From Isoetes taiwanensis (Eukaryota > Streptophyta > Lycopodiopsida > Isoetales > Isoetaceae): a stretch of 64,000 bases of DNA. Shown here piece by piece: positions 12,943 through 26,479 of the stretch (position 1 is the stretch's first letter; every line of letters starts with the position of its first letter). The stretch spans positions 7,735,013 through 7,799,012 of the forward strand of contig JAJEKV010000061.1 in assembly GCA_021234155.1 (NCBI GenBank), in the 5' to 3' direction. The notes under the pieces were generated by a model. It was given only the letters and a program-made list of their open reading frames with translations. It was not told the origin of the DNA and did not search any database. The position numbers were made by a program, and so were the translations under genes.

Positions 12943-14965
12943 GTCAGTGGGAGTTTCTCAACATGCCAACTGGTGCTTTCGAAAAGAAACTAATAGAGTA
13001 AGATGTACGTATCTGAGTTCGTTACCCCTGGATGTAAGATCGTTTACATGCTTGCACATTTTTACAGATCACTTTAAGATATATAAGATGTATATGTGAA
13101 CAAAGGTTGCAAATCCAAGACATTTTAAGGATTGCATGAGGAAGCTTGATAATAATGAATTAGATGCTTAAGCTTTCAAATATCTTTCAAACAAATTTAT
13201 GGATGTTTTGAGTAGGAAGTCTAATGAAAGTTTCTTAAGTGCAGAACAACCACCATTGCTTCATGTTCCTATTACTTCAAGTTCTCCATTGTGCAAGTGG
13301 GTTTATAAGCACAAAGTCTTTATTATGAACTTCCCTGTGCAGTAGATGTGCAGATATTCTAGCTCAACATCTACTTTATCACCCATACATGCCCAAAAAG
13401 CATAAGGATCACATCATGCAACCATATGCATGCTATGAGCTAACATGTTGACTTTGTTTATGCGAGGAATTGCCACGGATCAGATGCCGCCACTCACCAA
13501 TTTGTTGGTATGGCTATAAGTATTGAACACGACAAACATAATGAAGCGCATGCATAAAAGCTGAACCAATTTTGCCAGCCAAGTATGTCCCTTAAAGAAC
13601 CTGACTTTGAACAACATAGATAGATCTCCATTGAGACATCTAAGTGTAAAGCAGATAATTCTATTCGCGATTTATAATATTCCTTCCATTTTTTTAGCCA
13701 ATTAAAGCAAATTTCCACACCTTGGGTGGGATCGTTTTTGTAGTTCAACTAAGTACAAATTATTTCTACCATTAGATGAAATTCAAAATCCTTCTTGTTG
13801 AAAGCTTTTTATAATGCATTCTATACAGAAGCATTTTGTATTGGAAGATTGACCGAAAGCCTTGTGCTTAACCTAAACTCCAAGCATGGCATTTCAAGAG
13901 ACCATGTTTTTTTCCCTTCAAAAACTTGGACAGGTTCATTCAATAGGTTATGATGGACATAGCCTTCATCATTATTGTCCAAAACAACAGTTTAAAATTT
14001 TTGAAAGCCGTTGACATGAAATTAACATGAAATTATGATGGGCACTTGATTCATGCAACAACATTTGGTAGTGTTTTTAATGGATGTGCTAATTAGCAAG
14101 CTCTTGTTAAAAGGAAGCAGGTCCTTGCACATATAGTTTGCACACTGTCAAAGATGTATCATTTGATGCTTTTTAGTATGAACCACTACTATATCTTCAA
14201 TAAACCTAATGTAAGCTCTTTGGAATAGATTTTGCCGAACTTAAACTAGCAAAGACACCATGTTCTTGGCCTTGACGAGCTGATCATTGACTTAAAATAT
14301 AGTGTCCTTTAGCTTCTAAATCTTTTGGCTGATTACCTTATAGTTCTTTGGCATCCAATATTTGCTATCTAGTTGTCTTTAATTTCTCTCTCAGATCATG
14401 CATAAAGAGCTTAACAGTCTTAGAATGTACCATAGCACTCTATAGCATTGCATTGTTTTATGGCGTATTTACCGAATCTATGTAGTTTCATGGTCGAAAT
14501 GTTTTTCCAGGATTCCAGTAGGAAGGTGCAATGAGAATGCTTTTCCATGCACATGCTTATAGAAATGTCTAGGATGCCAGAGCCTCATTCTTGTAACCTG
14601 CCTTGTCTAGATAAATATTCATCCTTCGCTCTGAATATTTAGTAGAGGCATCTTCAAGATGGAAATATGTAATCCTTTTCGGCTATGCAAATGATTAACA
14701 TTGCAGTGCACCCTCATACTTCCCCTTCAACACAACCTCCAATTATCATCCATGTTATTAGTCTAAATGCTCCTTCTTTTCGTGCAATTTCAGATGAATT
14801 AATTCATAACCTTTGGCAACATTCCATTGTTGCAAAGAATCAAATTTGAAGCTACATGTGGTTATAAATGTGAATTACGCAAAACTTTTAAGAAGATAGA
14901 ACAATTATTTCCAAAGCCTAAACAATAAGAACCTTGTCAAAGCCTACTGGTGTGCCTTTTGCTAG
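12943..14965. other. Intergenic, nothing recognised
   Basis: Two kilobases of AT-rich sequence. Many short pieces are rich in A or T, but I can find no reading frame over 85 codons and no protein motif. A very decayed retroelement is possible but I cannot support it. Confidence 0.45.
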
Positions 14966-15362
14966 TTTTTTTTTTTTTTGAAGGTAAGAAGTTATTGTAT
15001 TGATCAGATAGGAAAAATTACAATACAATAGATCCCTCATGGATCAGATATAGTTTATGTACGAATGATCCCTTCTGGATCAGAATATGTCTGTAACTAA
15101 AGTACACATGAGCCTCTCTCAACCTCTTCTTCTGTCTAACCAGTACTACAGTATTAACATCTTCCCAATTAAACAGAATACTATAGGAGCCAAATGCCCA
15201 TTTTCCACAAGCTACAAACAGATCTTGAATGCTCCAAGAAAACCTCTTGCAGAAATAGAAATGAAGAGAAAAGAGATGTGGAGTAATCAACAATCTCCGC
15301 TTTCTCGGAGAAGCAAATATGCTTCAACTATGAACAAATTCAACGACTTTATAACCAAATGA
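14966..15362 (-). mobile_element. LINE 3' end with poly(A), minus strand
   Basis: A T14 run at 14966-14979 is the poly(A) of a minus-strand element. The sequence before it (GATCAATACAATAACTTC on the minus strand) resembles the end of the plus-strand LINE at 24.96 kb (GATCAATAGAATCCTTCC), which also runs into A's. A 91-codon minus frame (15293-15018) may be the degraded end of ORF2. The left boundary is unknown. Confidence 0.55.
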
Positions 15363-16080
15363 GGGATTAAAGTAAGATCTTTTGCATTGTCGGGATGCTC
15401 GGTCGACCAACCTCAGTATAGGCTAGACACACAGCCCGACCACCGAGAACTCTCCCTAATTCTGGCTCATGATATCTGGTCTTGATATGGAAGCGTCTTC
15501 CTGGACACACTCAAATCCCTAGCTCGGCGATCTCAAACAATCTAACATCATGTTTTAAAACTGTAAATTTAAGATCAAGAATTTACTCTGCTCCTTTCAA
15601 GAAAACATCCCTAGATCTTTCCGCTAGCAAGAAAGAGCAAGAGGAGGGAAAAAACCAAATGGATAGAAGATCCAACTAAAAAAGGCGCCAAAATGGACCC
15701 AAAACGCTCTCTTTATGAATTAGGCTTCAATGCTGCTCCACCTTATAGACTCTGCACCCTTTCAGTGTGATTTGCTTAACCAATCATCATTCTTAAAAAG
15801 ATTGAGAGCAGAATACCACGTTCATGGCTTACCAGACCAAATCCACAAGACCGCCTTGAAGCTGCTTCAGAATCAAATCAGCAATTTCTTTGAAGAAGAA
15901 AATCTTCTGGCACATCGGCAAACCCCACTAGCACCGGATCGTAGTATCTGGTTTGCAAGAGGGTCTGCAGCAGTACTGGAAAGAGAGGATAGGAGGGCGG
16001 CCTCCTTCCCCTGTTGCCGCCCTAGCCGCAGGCAGAGCGTGAGCGCCAAGAACCCATTTTTTCTCTCCCCCGAATGAAGG
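15363..16080. other. Unassigned sequence, possibly LINE 5' region
   Basis: A 115-codon plus-strand frame (15730-16077) has no recognisable motif and stops just before the LINE ORF1 homology begins. GC-rich sequence at 15990-16060 resembles no known feature. It may be the 5' part of the minus-strand LINE whose tail is at 14966, but this is speculation. Confidence 0.3.
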
Positions 16081-17208
16081 TTGCTTCAACAACAATTGCC
16101 TCCAGATGACATATTTTACCAGTCTGACTGTCAGGATGTAGTTCAAGCTTCTGGTATTCCTGTGGTTGAGGTGGACCATCAAGCTCATATTAAGTGTGCT
16201 GAAAACCTATCCTCATGTGCAGTCCTTGGATATTTTACTGGGGGCTATTTGGATTTTTCACGGTTCCGTATTTGGTTATCTCGGCTTTTGAGACGCCTTC
16301 AACTTCCTCCTTTTCAGTCCATCAAGTTGTTGGCAAAAAACTTTGTTCTTATTATGTTTGAAAGTAGTGACGCAGTGGACTCTTTGGTATCAAGAGGGAT
16401 TGATCCACTTGGTGGGGAGTATATGATGTATCAGTATTACTCTCCTGGTTTTACACCAGATATGGTTCGCGCATTAAAGATGCCCTGCTGGTTCTCGATA
16501 CCTAATCTTCCTCCTGATCTAATGGCCCATCAATTTCTAGTTGCAATTGCAACTGGTCTTGGGGTTCATATCTCATATTCCATCTTGAACAGTCCGAGGA
16601 TTTGTGTCTCAATGCCAGTAGACTCGGCTTTACCAGATTGTATAGTGGTGAAAAGTGGGCCTTGGTATAAGAAGTTGGATCTTAAGCTTCTGAATGGTCC
16701 AGAATTAGCCCATCTGTTTCCTGACAAGGAGGCTTTTGCTAATTTTCGTCGAGGTACTCGTGCGTCTCAGGCATCTGTTCAACCTTCTTCTCAGGCTCAA
16801 GCTCCTGTTGTTACTTCTTCATCTATTCATCATCAACCTTTACCAGTTGTGTTGCATACCTCGTCCATGGAAGATGCTCTAATTCCAGTTCCAACAATGT
16901 CGTCCTTAATGCCATCATCTGTACCTGTAGTTCATTCTTCTCTCCATGTTGATGCTTCTTCCTCTCATGTTTCTGAGGTTGTTATGGCTAATGGTCCTAA
17001 TATTCTGTGCGCAAAAGAGTCATGGCAGCAGGTCAATTGGAAGAAGACGGCGAGAAAGAAGTCTATTATATCATCTTACGAGGCTAGCCCGCCTCGTTCT
17101 ATTCAGTGGCATGATAATTTGATGTCTGTTGATGACCATCTCGATGTGGCAGACCATGTTGATTGTGATGAGGCCATTAAACGCCTCAAGGTGGCACAAG
17201 GAGTTTGA
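16081..17208 (+). CDS. LINE ORF1 protein, N-terminally truncated
   Basis: The protein aligns with ORF1 of the LINE at 34921-36321. Shared blocks are QLPPxxxFYQ, a LxxLGLPP-like helix region, the block SRGIDPLGGEYMMYQYYSPG, the block RALKMPCWFSIPNLPPDL (residues about 135-155), and CVVVKSG-like near residue 195. The C-terminal half is rich in Ser, Pro and Val and low in complexity, and a basic KKTARKK cluster lies near the end. The layout resembles plant LINE ORF1 proteins with a DUF4283-like fold, which bind RNA; that assignment is by pattern, not search. The frame is open for 375 codons but starts at a TTG-adjacent position where the true N terminus is missing, so a functional start is doubtful. 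Confidence 0.55.
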   Translation: MLQQQLPPDDIFYQSDCQDVVQASGIPVVEVDHQAHIKCAENLSSCAVLGYFTGGYLDFSRFRIWLSRLLRRLQLPPFQSIKLLAKNFVLIMFESSDAVDSLVSRGIDPLGGEYMMYQYYSPGFTPDMVRALKMPCWFSIPNLPPDLMAHQFLVAIATGLGVHISYSILNSPRICVSMPVDSALPDCIVVKSGPWYKKLDLKLLNGPELAHLFPDKEAFANFRRGTRASQASVQPSSQAQAPVVTSSSIHHQPLPVVLHTSSMEDALIPVPTMSSLMPSSVPVVHSSLHVDASSSHVSEVVMANGPNILCAKESWQQVNWKKTARKKSIISSYEASPPRSIQWHDNLMSVDDHLDVADHVDCDEAIKRLKVAQGV

Positions 17209-17346
17209 GTGTATATACTGTGTATGGGTGGTTTTGCTTAATGGACTCTTTCGTCCTCTAGGTTTTGAGTCCCATGCCACATATCCCTTGTATGTATCTT
17301 GATTTTTCTTGATAATAAATTGTCGTCCTAAAAAAAAAAAAAAAAA
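16081..17346 (+). mobile_element. ORF1-only LINE derivative with poly(A)
   Basis: A 375-codon ORF1 frame is followed by a 120-base 3' tail and a poly(A) run at 17331-17346. The tail ends GTCGTCCT-A(n), the same end as the complete LINE at 34.7-40.4 kb. ORF2 is missing altogether, so the element joins ORF1 directly to the family's 3' end. The left end falls inside the ORF1 homology: the first ~150 codons of the other copy have no counterpart, so it is 5'-truncated. I could not find a convincing target-site duplication. Confidence 0.7.
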
Positions 17347-18790
17347 GCCTTTGATTGCAAAGGCAAATTGTTCAATACTGGAAGACGGCGTTCTCAATTT
17401 TTATATTCCTTAAACGCTGCAGAAGAGAACCTGCTAACATTGATTTATATGGATCTTACAACCTAACCCTGAAATATTTGCATCTCCAACCGACTAGGTA
17501 GATGCCTCTATTTTTTTTGTCTTTCATCATGTAGCTTATCTTCTTTAGTATACTTTGTGGTAAAATGCAGTAGCAAATTTCCATCGATGATCTGAAGCTA
17601 CAAGAGATCATTTTTCACGTGCTTACAAACCAGAGCCAGTCTTTAGCTTTTTTAGTTACTTGAGAAGGAGGTCTAAGACCATAGTAGTTGTTCGAGAAAA
17701 ATCCTTGACAAGTGTCGGCGTTTCTTATCCTCAAAACACCAAACTTCACATCTCGCATGCCGGTGTTTCTACACAGATTCTTACCCTGCGTTCTGCTGCT
17801 TGTACTCCGCATTTAGCTGTTTCAACCTCACATTTCACTGATTCTACCTCGAAATTTGGTCGCATAATTGAAGGTAAATGAATGTAAAAGGACTTTTTGT
17901 GGAATTTACCACCAAATTACATTTTCTTTTCTTATATTACTACCAATTTTTTTGCTCACACTATCTCCGCCTGATTTGGGTTATTAAACAAATGACTAGA
18001 AACCCTTCCGTGCTTCAATATGTAAACCCTTCCAAATTTCCTTCAAATCTGGAAGGGTTTCCATAGTGAAGTCTGGAAGGGTTTCCGGTAAGAATAGAAT
18101 CAAGCGGATTTTGTGGGTGGAATATATCCACTGCTAATTAATTCTTAGAATTAAATTCTTACAGCTATCCTTGAAGAGCCTTTCTAGGAAGGAAAACTTT
18201 TTTGTTCTTACCTCTTCGTCCGACGGTTTTTCTCTGCAATTAGCGATTCAGGAATTGTTTCAGTCATTTGAATTGGCGATGTAGAAAGTGCTTCAGTGGT
18301 TCGAAAGGGTTTCATAGCGTCAAAAAGGGTACAGAGAAGGGTTTCCATCTTCCCTTCAATTTTTTTTCTGCTTCAAATTACTCTTCCACATTGAACCCAA
18401 GACAAAAGAACTGAAGCAAATGCAAGTTGTGATTTCCAGAATTGTTTCTCTCATTTATTGTTCGGATTTCTGCTTCTAGCTATGGCTTTTTGAGCTTTGC
18501 CATTACTTTGTCTCGCAGCTTTTCTTTTCTTGTGATAGCGCCATAGTGCCAGGAGCTTTTAAACACTGTCATGACTGAATAAACAGAGAGCTCCATTTGA
18601 ACTTTTGCATATCCCAAGTTTGAAGCGGAAAGGAAGCAAAATTAGGTAGATGTGTTTCATTCTATTACAGGTTTGCCATATCTTTATTTATTAGCATTCA
18701 TTTTTTCATTTCTATTCATGGTTTTGGAATCGTGGACAATAATTTGTGGGCGTGCAAAGTCTTGCATCTAACACATATCAAATGCAAGAA
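17347..18790. other. Intergenic, short AAACCCTTCC motifs
   Basis: No gene recognised. Between 18000 and 18350 the sequence GGAAGGGTTTCC or AAACCCTTCC recurs several times on both strands, giving short inverted repeats (for example 18028-18062). The AAACCCT core looks like a plant telo-box, but spacing is irregular. Confidence 0.4.
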
Positions 18791-19474
18791 AATCCTAAAT
18801 ACATCTCTTGAATTGCCACTGAAGTTGGTAAGTTTATTAGTTTCTGTTTGCCATGGTCATTCTTACTATATTTGCATTTCAATTTTGCAAGGTCTGGAGT
18901 AGTAGTTCAAGCCACTCTTTTCTCTGGGGCCTGTTGTCAGTTCTACAATTTTTACGGATCGTTACTGTAAGGCAACGACTTGGTATTTTTTGTTGAATAC
19001 CAACAATTCTTCATATAGAAACAAATCATTTTGGTGGCTTTATAACAGTTGCTTATTCATTGAGGTTATGAGGTTATATTGTAGATCACACGCAGTCCAT
19101 GTAATGGGCCTCTGCCCATTATCAAATACGAGAGAATAAATTCTGAATACATCTCTTGAATTGCCACTGAAGTTCGTAAATTTATTATTTTTTGTTTGTC
19201 ATGATCATTCTTATTGCTGCATTACATTTGGATTTCAATTTTGCAAGGTCTGGAAGTAATCAAAGCACTCTTTTCTCTGAGGCCTATTGTCAGTTATACA
19301 GTTTTTAAGATCAAGTTGCAGTGATGCAATGACTTCGTACTTTTTGTTGAACACCAACAATTCTTAGAAACAAATTATTTTGGTGGCTTTAATAGTTGTT
19401 TATTCATTGAGGTTATGCTGCAGATTACAAGCAATATATATAATGGGCCTCTGCCATAAAAGATTTAGAGAATC
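18791..19474 (+). repeat. Tandem duplication, two units of ~345 bp
   Basis: Unit 1 (18791-19138) and unit 2 (19139-19474) share the same succession of blocks, from ACATCTCTTGAATTGCCACT to AATGGGCCTCTGCC. They differ by scattered substitutions and small indels. No coding potential is seen, so it is an old local duplication. Confidence 0.8.
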
Positions 19475-20496
19475 ATCGCCCTGCTACTTCTCTTTAGCAG
19501 AGTAAGCGCTAAAGTAAAAACTAAGATTAGTCTCTCAGCATGATCATAATGTCTGAGGAAGTGCCCTCTTCAAAACAGACTGGTCTGATCACTAAATTTG
19601 ACACATTGAGCTTCAGTCCCACCACTAATGTGAACCCTGCGTTCCCATGTTTCCATCGTAGAATTACAAACCAAACTAACACATTCAACTAAGGCATTGC
19701 CTGCTTTGCTTACGGCAAATAGAAAATCTTCTTTCATGGATGCACTTCATGTTGCGTTTGTGCCATTTTAAAAAGCTATATATTTGATTATGCAAGCTTC
19801 TAATGATTATTTCGTGCACCAATTACAAACTACTGGAAAGTACTACAAGTGCTTGGGTGCAACACCTGTAAATCTAGAATTGAGCAATACAGAAATAAAC
19901 ACTCATCTTTTATTATTTCATATATGCCAACCTATAAGAGCATACGGGCAACAATCTCAAGCCGTTATCATGCGAACTTATCACATTTTATGAATTCACA
20001 TTGACATATACTTAGAAGAATATGGCATGTTCTGAATTTGGAATGTAAAATAGGCATGCTTGAAAAAGAAGTTGCAGCTACCAGAATATGTAAGACATTA
20101 AGTATAAGACATTAAATCTGTGCTCCAGCTTAGAAAAAATATTGGTTCTCTTTTCTAGCTCAAGAACTTAGACTCCTTAGCGTTACAAGTTTCAAAAGCT
20201 AGATGAGAGCCTGCTATGCTTGGTCCTTGATATTTTGGATATGAAGGTATTTCCTAAAGTAGTATAAATAGCGCCTGCAGTCCAATAATAGATGAATGAT
20301 ATAATTTGAATTAGATCATGGGAGGTTATCTAACTGGTGATATAAGTGCTAAAGCTGTGGAAATACAATAATAAATGCCAATTAAAAGGACACATACACC
20401 TTAAACATTTGGTTCTAATATAGAATAGAAAGGATTATGCTAAAATAATGATATGGTCGTGATGTTATAGAATTTCTCATTCAATAAAGTATTGTT
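19475..20496. other. Intergenic, nothing recognised
   Basis: AT-rich DNA with no frame over 69 codons and no motif that I recognise. Confidence 0.5.
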
Positions 20497-22459
20497 AGAA
20501 GGCTTCCCTCCGCAGTGGACCACTAGTAGAGTTGTGCCCATGTACAAGGCACGGGATCCTCAATGCCCAGCCAACTATCGCACTATTATGGTCAGCACTC
20601 TCTTTGCAAAACTATTGGCTGGCATCCTTGAGTAGCGGTTGACGATATGGGCAGAAGAGGCAGATGTGGGGGCTCTGACACAGGCAGGCTTCTGGCCTAG
20701 GCATTCCACCATTGATCATATCTTCACTCTGCGCACACTGATTGAGGATAGCAAGAATCGCCGACAAAACATGTACTATTGTTTCGTGGATTTCGCAAAA
20801 GCTTTTGACAAAGTGCCCCGGGACAAGTTATGGGACAGATTGCGGCAGCTGGGGACCCCCATTAACTTGTAGAACGCAATATACATGCTATACGAGGCAT
20901 GCTCAAGATGTATCATATCATCAGGACAGTCGGTAGGTAGTAGTATTGGAGTACGTCAGGGTTGCCCCCTGTTTCCCACATTCTTTGGCCTATACATTGA
21001 TCAGCTGGAAGACTGCCTTTTTGAGCACGTGCAGGCGCCCATCTCATGCATCACACAATCCCACAATCCGGCAACTCATCTATGCTGACGATGTCGACCT
21101 CCTGACCTATACTCCAGAGGACATGCAACGTCACCTGGATGCTCTTGACACTTTTTGCCAATTCACTGGCATGCGAATTTACTTGGCGAAAATAGGATGT
21201 TGCTAGTTTCGTCATCCCGTCAGCCAGGGCTTCCATCATTCACTTACCGGGGACAAGATGTAGAGATGGCTTCGACCTACAAGTACTTAGGGATCGAGTT
21301 CTTTACTACCACCCACTGGGATGCTGCCATCAGGTTGCATGTCAAGGCGAGTTGGAAAGCACTATATATCATGCAGAGCAACAACCACAAAGCAGAGTTA
21401 TATGCCTGGAGCCATCAGTCACACCTGTTTAGGGCCTTGGTCGAGCCGGTTCTCCTGTACAGGGCAAAAATATGGGGTCCGGTGATATCCCTCACCACCT
21501 GGAATGATCTCGAGCAGGTACAGAAAGCCTTCTTGGCACGAGCCCTTGAGGTAAAGTCCACAGTTCCATACCAGATCCTACTCCAGGAGACAGGTTTTCT
21601 ACCCCTTCAATGGGCTGCATTGGAACACCATATTATTTACTTCCAAAAGGTGGTCGCTATGGGTGATACACGTTTGCCCAATCTTGCTTTGGCCGTAGCA
21701 ATGGTTCCCCGACGCCTCAAAGCCTGCTGGAAGGACAAGCAAGCTCAGTGGTTCTCACGTTGGGATGTACAAGCAAATAGATGCGTACAGGAATGAACAA
21801 AAAAGGATCACAATGCACTAAAGTTGTACCTAGATGCTAGTTTCCTTCGCAAGCTCTGGGATGCAGATGCTCTAACACACGTTAAGATGGCACACTATCA
21901 GTAGCAAGTCAATCCTAGGCTCACGAGAGGCCCACACCAGTACTTGTACACCCATTTGCCCATGAAGAAATGCAGACTCATAGCTTTTATTCGCACGGGT
22001 GCACATCGTCTCCGCATTGAAATAGGACGTTGGACTCAGGAAGCACGGGAGGATAGGCTTTGTTAGTGTTGCCACCAGGGCACCATTGAAGATGAATGTC
22101 ATGCCCTCCAGATCTGCACAGCCTTTGCCCATATCCGAGCGCAGTATGTTCGTTTAGTTGTGCCCGACTAGCTGCTGCATGAGTTATTGAATACGGTGTC
22201 TATGGGCTTGTTGGGGTCATATCTCCAGGAGGTTATAGATATACGGACTCAGTTGTGTCCTACGGGATAGTATTGAATTGTCCTATACAATTGTACAGTG
22301 TACCAGCATACTTATTACTGCTAAGGTTTTTCCCTCGAAAACTCTTCGGGGCAGGGGTTTTTTAATCCTGACAGTAATACGCTTGCTGCTCTCTTTTTGT
22401 TTGGGTCCCATAGGCCAATTGGTCTCCGTGGATGATAAAAAATCTATTCTATTCTACTC
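20497..22459 (+). pseudogene. LINE reverse transcriptase remnant with (TTCTA)n tail
   Basis: The reading starts in RT motif 0-1 (GFPPQWTTSRVVPMYKARDP, then PANYRTIMVSTLFAKLLAGI). It runs through QAGFWPRHSTIDHIFTLRTL and CFVDFAKAFDKVPRDKLWD, then VRQGCPLFPTFFGLYID and the catalytic YADDVDLLTY (about 21089-21118), into the post-RT domain (LLYRAKIWGPVI, ETGFLPLQWAALEHHI) to about 21796. The protein is spread over several frames: stops after LAGILE (20634-20636) and at 20870-20872, and frameshifts near 21050 and 21190. Upstream endonuclease and ORF1 are absent, so it is a 5'-truncated dead copy. It ends near 22459 in a short TCTATTCTATTCTA repeat instead of poly(A). Confidence 0.9.
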
Positions 22460-24203
22460 ATAGCTTAACTATGTGGAGATGTACCATTTCTTGCCGTGGA
22501 CATTTGAGGTGCTATAAGAACTAAATGATGTGCATTTTGTATATGTTGTGAGCTCTGATATTGCTTTACAAATCCCATCATTTAAATCTCGTTCTTAATA
22601 TAGCTCTTCTCTTGCATGGCATGTGATCTGGGATCACATGCATACTCTATGCATTGTTATGTGACTTGGAAGGAATCAAGACAATACTAGCACATGTTTT
22701 GCGGAGATGATGCTTTGTTGCATGTCCTTTGACATGTACTTTATCTAATACAAGAATTTGTCGCAGCAGCTGTCGCCGCCACGGTCTTGTACTTTTAGTG
22801 CATGCTTATGCATGCAGGAGACTGAATTGTGCAAATGGAAGAGAAATAGATAGCATATGTTATATGTAATGGGGTACATTTTTGGAAGATATCTAAGATG
22901 ATTTTAAGCAAACTATTTTGTCCTGTAAAGTCTTGCATTCAGTTGACCAATCAATAGGATTGATTTCTTGAATAGCAATCTTTTGTCTTTGTCTATTTAG
23001 TTTGAATGATGACATATGATGTTCTTCATATCCCTGTACCACCAAACGTGGAAGGAAAAATATAAAAACTTAACTTTTCTGAAGTTGTTTGACCATGAAC
23101 AATATGCAAACAATCAACATCTATTGAACCTTCTAAGTAGATATAACAAATCAGCTACCAAGTTTACAATGTGCCTATGGTGCTAAGATGGCTTTGCGAG
23201 CACTTTGCTACTCGAACTGTCTACAAAAGGGAAAACGAGGTATATATATGGAAAACTGATCCGAATAAATGGTACATGTGCAGTGGCAAAGCATATACAA
23301 ATCTTCGCCATTGTAACAATTTGCTTAAGAAAAAGAAAGGATAGATTCTCCCATGTTGAATGCAAGCATAGTTACGTCCGGTTCAACTGCACAAATTGAC
23401 TAACATGTTTTAAAGTTGTGCATGTAGATGTTTTCCCTCTGCAAGAGCTCTCTTGTTCATACAGAGTGACAACCATTAATTTTACAGAACTTGCATCTTC
23501 GGTGAGATCATTTATCTTGATATATATCTTGCAACTAGCCTTAAATATTCATTAGAGTAGGGCTTCTACTTTGTCAATAGATGGACAAACGTATCTAGAT
23601 TAAATAAAGAAAGAAAGAAACTCATCTACGTTCAGGCTAAGAAAATTTAAGACGTTTCCAGAATGGCATGTAGTCATACTTTAAAATAAAATTACCTGAA
23701 AAGCAGATCAAATTGTTGAACAAATTTAGTGAACTAAAAGATGATAAAACAACTCTAGAAAGCTATGTACAATACATTTATCAAATTTTAGTGTATGAGG
23801 AAAATTGGTAGGCTACTTAATGGCCTCTATCATGTGCTGGCTGCTATCATCGTGCTCCTAAAGGAAGGCCTTTAGAACCAAGCATGCAATCTGGCATTTC
23901 TTGCAACGAATTAATCAGATGTCAAATACTCATTTTCGAGGCTTCCACCAATGAAAATTCACATTTCTTCTTTTGAATACAATTCAGTGTCAGACATTCC
24001 ATGAGACCACATCACGATGGACGATCTTGTCAAAGACTTTGCAACATGCTGTCAGCTCTCACAAAATTTCCATCTACTTGCTGGGCTTCTTTCTTAGCTG
24101 CATATGTCGCACCTACTTCTTCATTCCTAGAAAGTTATTATAAGCACTACCTTTTCAAGAAACAATATAGGAGCAAAATATAAAATACCTGGATCTTGTC
24201 TGG
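22460..24203. other. Intergenic, nothing recognised
   Basis: AT-rich, with frames of at most 64 codons and no recognised protein, repeat or RNA gene. Confidence 0.5.
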
Positions 24204-25136
<933 letters not shown>

Positions 25137-25815
25137 AGAAAATTAATACGTCCTACGGCGCATTGTTCCAATTTTAGCATGTTCCTATGTGCAAGTTCTT
25201 ATAAAAGAATCTCTTGAAAATACTCTAAATTCATAGATTATCTAACATTCTACTAAGGTTCTCTCAGATTCTACCAAGGTTCTCTAAGATTCTACCAAGG
25301 TTCTCTAAATTTTATAAGATTCCTTAGATTTTCCAAGATTTTATGAAGATCCCCTTAGATTCTCTTAGATTCATTTAGATTTTATGAGATTGCCCTAGGT
25401 TCCCTTACATTATATGAGATTCAAAGAGATTCTATAAATATTCCCTTACATACTCTAAGATTTCATTAACATTTTCTTAGATTCCCTTAGATTTTATGAA
25501 GATTCCTTTAGATCCCCCAAATTTTAAGAGATTCCCTTAGGCTTGTAAATATTTTTCTAGATTCTCTTATATTTTATAAGATTTTCTTACATTTTATTAG
25601 ATTCTTCTGGATTCCTTTACATTCTAGAACTTTTTAGAACATTATAAGACTTTCTGGAACATTCTAAGACTTTCAATATATTCTAGAACTTTCTGGAAGT
25701 ATTTTCCTAGATTTCCTTACATTCCCGTAGATTCCCCTACATTCTAGAACATTCTAAAACTTATTAGAACAATTTCTGAAAGAATTTTCTTAGATCCCCA
25801 CTAGATTCTCTTATG

Positions 25816-25863
25816 TTCTAGAACTTTCTAGAAGATTCTAGAACTTTCTAGAGCCTTCTTGAA
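25816..25863 (+). promoter_or_regulatory. Run of ten heat-shock-element-like pentamers (left arm)
   Basis: Alternating TTC and GAA blocks at exact 5-bp spacing: TTC 25816, GAA 25821, TTC 25826, GAA 25831, TTC 25836, GAA 25841, TTC 25846, GAG 25851 (mismatch), TTC 25856, GAA 25861. A functional heat-shock element needs about three such units. The same spacing arises from the local TTCTAGAA repeat composition, so binding by heat-shock factor is an inference. Confidence 0.4.
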
Positions 25864-25943
25864 CTAGCTAGAATACTATTTTATCTTAATGGCAATATTA
25901 CCCTTAAGTATATTTGAAACATAAATTATTCATTGAATTAATG

Positions 25944-26003
25944 CTTGGTCTAGTGGTTAGAGTGGGGGTTTAGGGGTTGAGGACGGTTCAAATCCCCCAA
26001 TAA
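25944..26003 (+). repeat. tRNA-like segment with A and B boxes (left arm)
   Basis: A box TGGTCTAGTGG at 25946-25956 (as in tRNA-Glu/Asp type genes) and B box GGTTCAAATCC at 25985-25995. The same segment occurs inverted at 27146-27200 and 28711-28768. No full cloverleaf is visible, so it looks like a tRNA-derived SINE promoter embedded in the unit. Confidence 0.65.
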
Positions 26004-26477
26004 CATAAAAATTTTAAAAGCCTTTCCTTAAGGGGAAAGCATTCAACATGAGCCTTAGGATCTTAGACTCGATCAGCGATCAAGATCTCACCATATAAAA
26101 GCAATATGAGCCGTAGGATGCGGTCACATATAATTCCCAAAGTCATGTGGACCGTAGGATATGTGCCAAGCCACCTGGCCGTAGGATCTCTGGATCGACG
26201 ATCGGGATCAAATCAACATGGACCGAGTAGGATCGTTACATATAGTCTATATAAGAACCCTCAACCCATCGGGCCTTAGGATACGTCCCAAAGCCCGTGA
26301 GCGTAGGATCACCGGATCCATCGATCGGGATCGATCAATCGGGACCGTAGGATCGTGTCTATATGGGATGTATGTAAATTCCCAAACCATCGGGCGTAGG
26401 ATCGTCCCAAAGCCCGTGAGCCGTCGGATCTCGATGCGGTCGGTTCAATGGGACAAACATAAGAACATATATATGTT

Positions 26478-26479
<2 letters not shown>

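Noticed and set aside
25944-26003. Genuine tRNA gene
   Set aside because: A and B boxes are good but acceptor and anticodon stems do not pair convincingly, and the segment recurs as part of a repeat unit.
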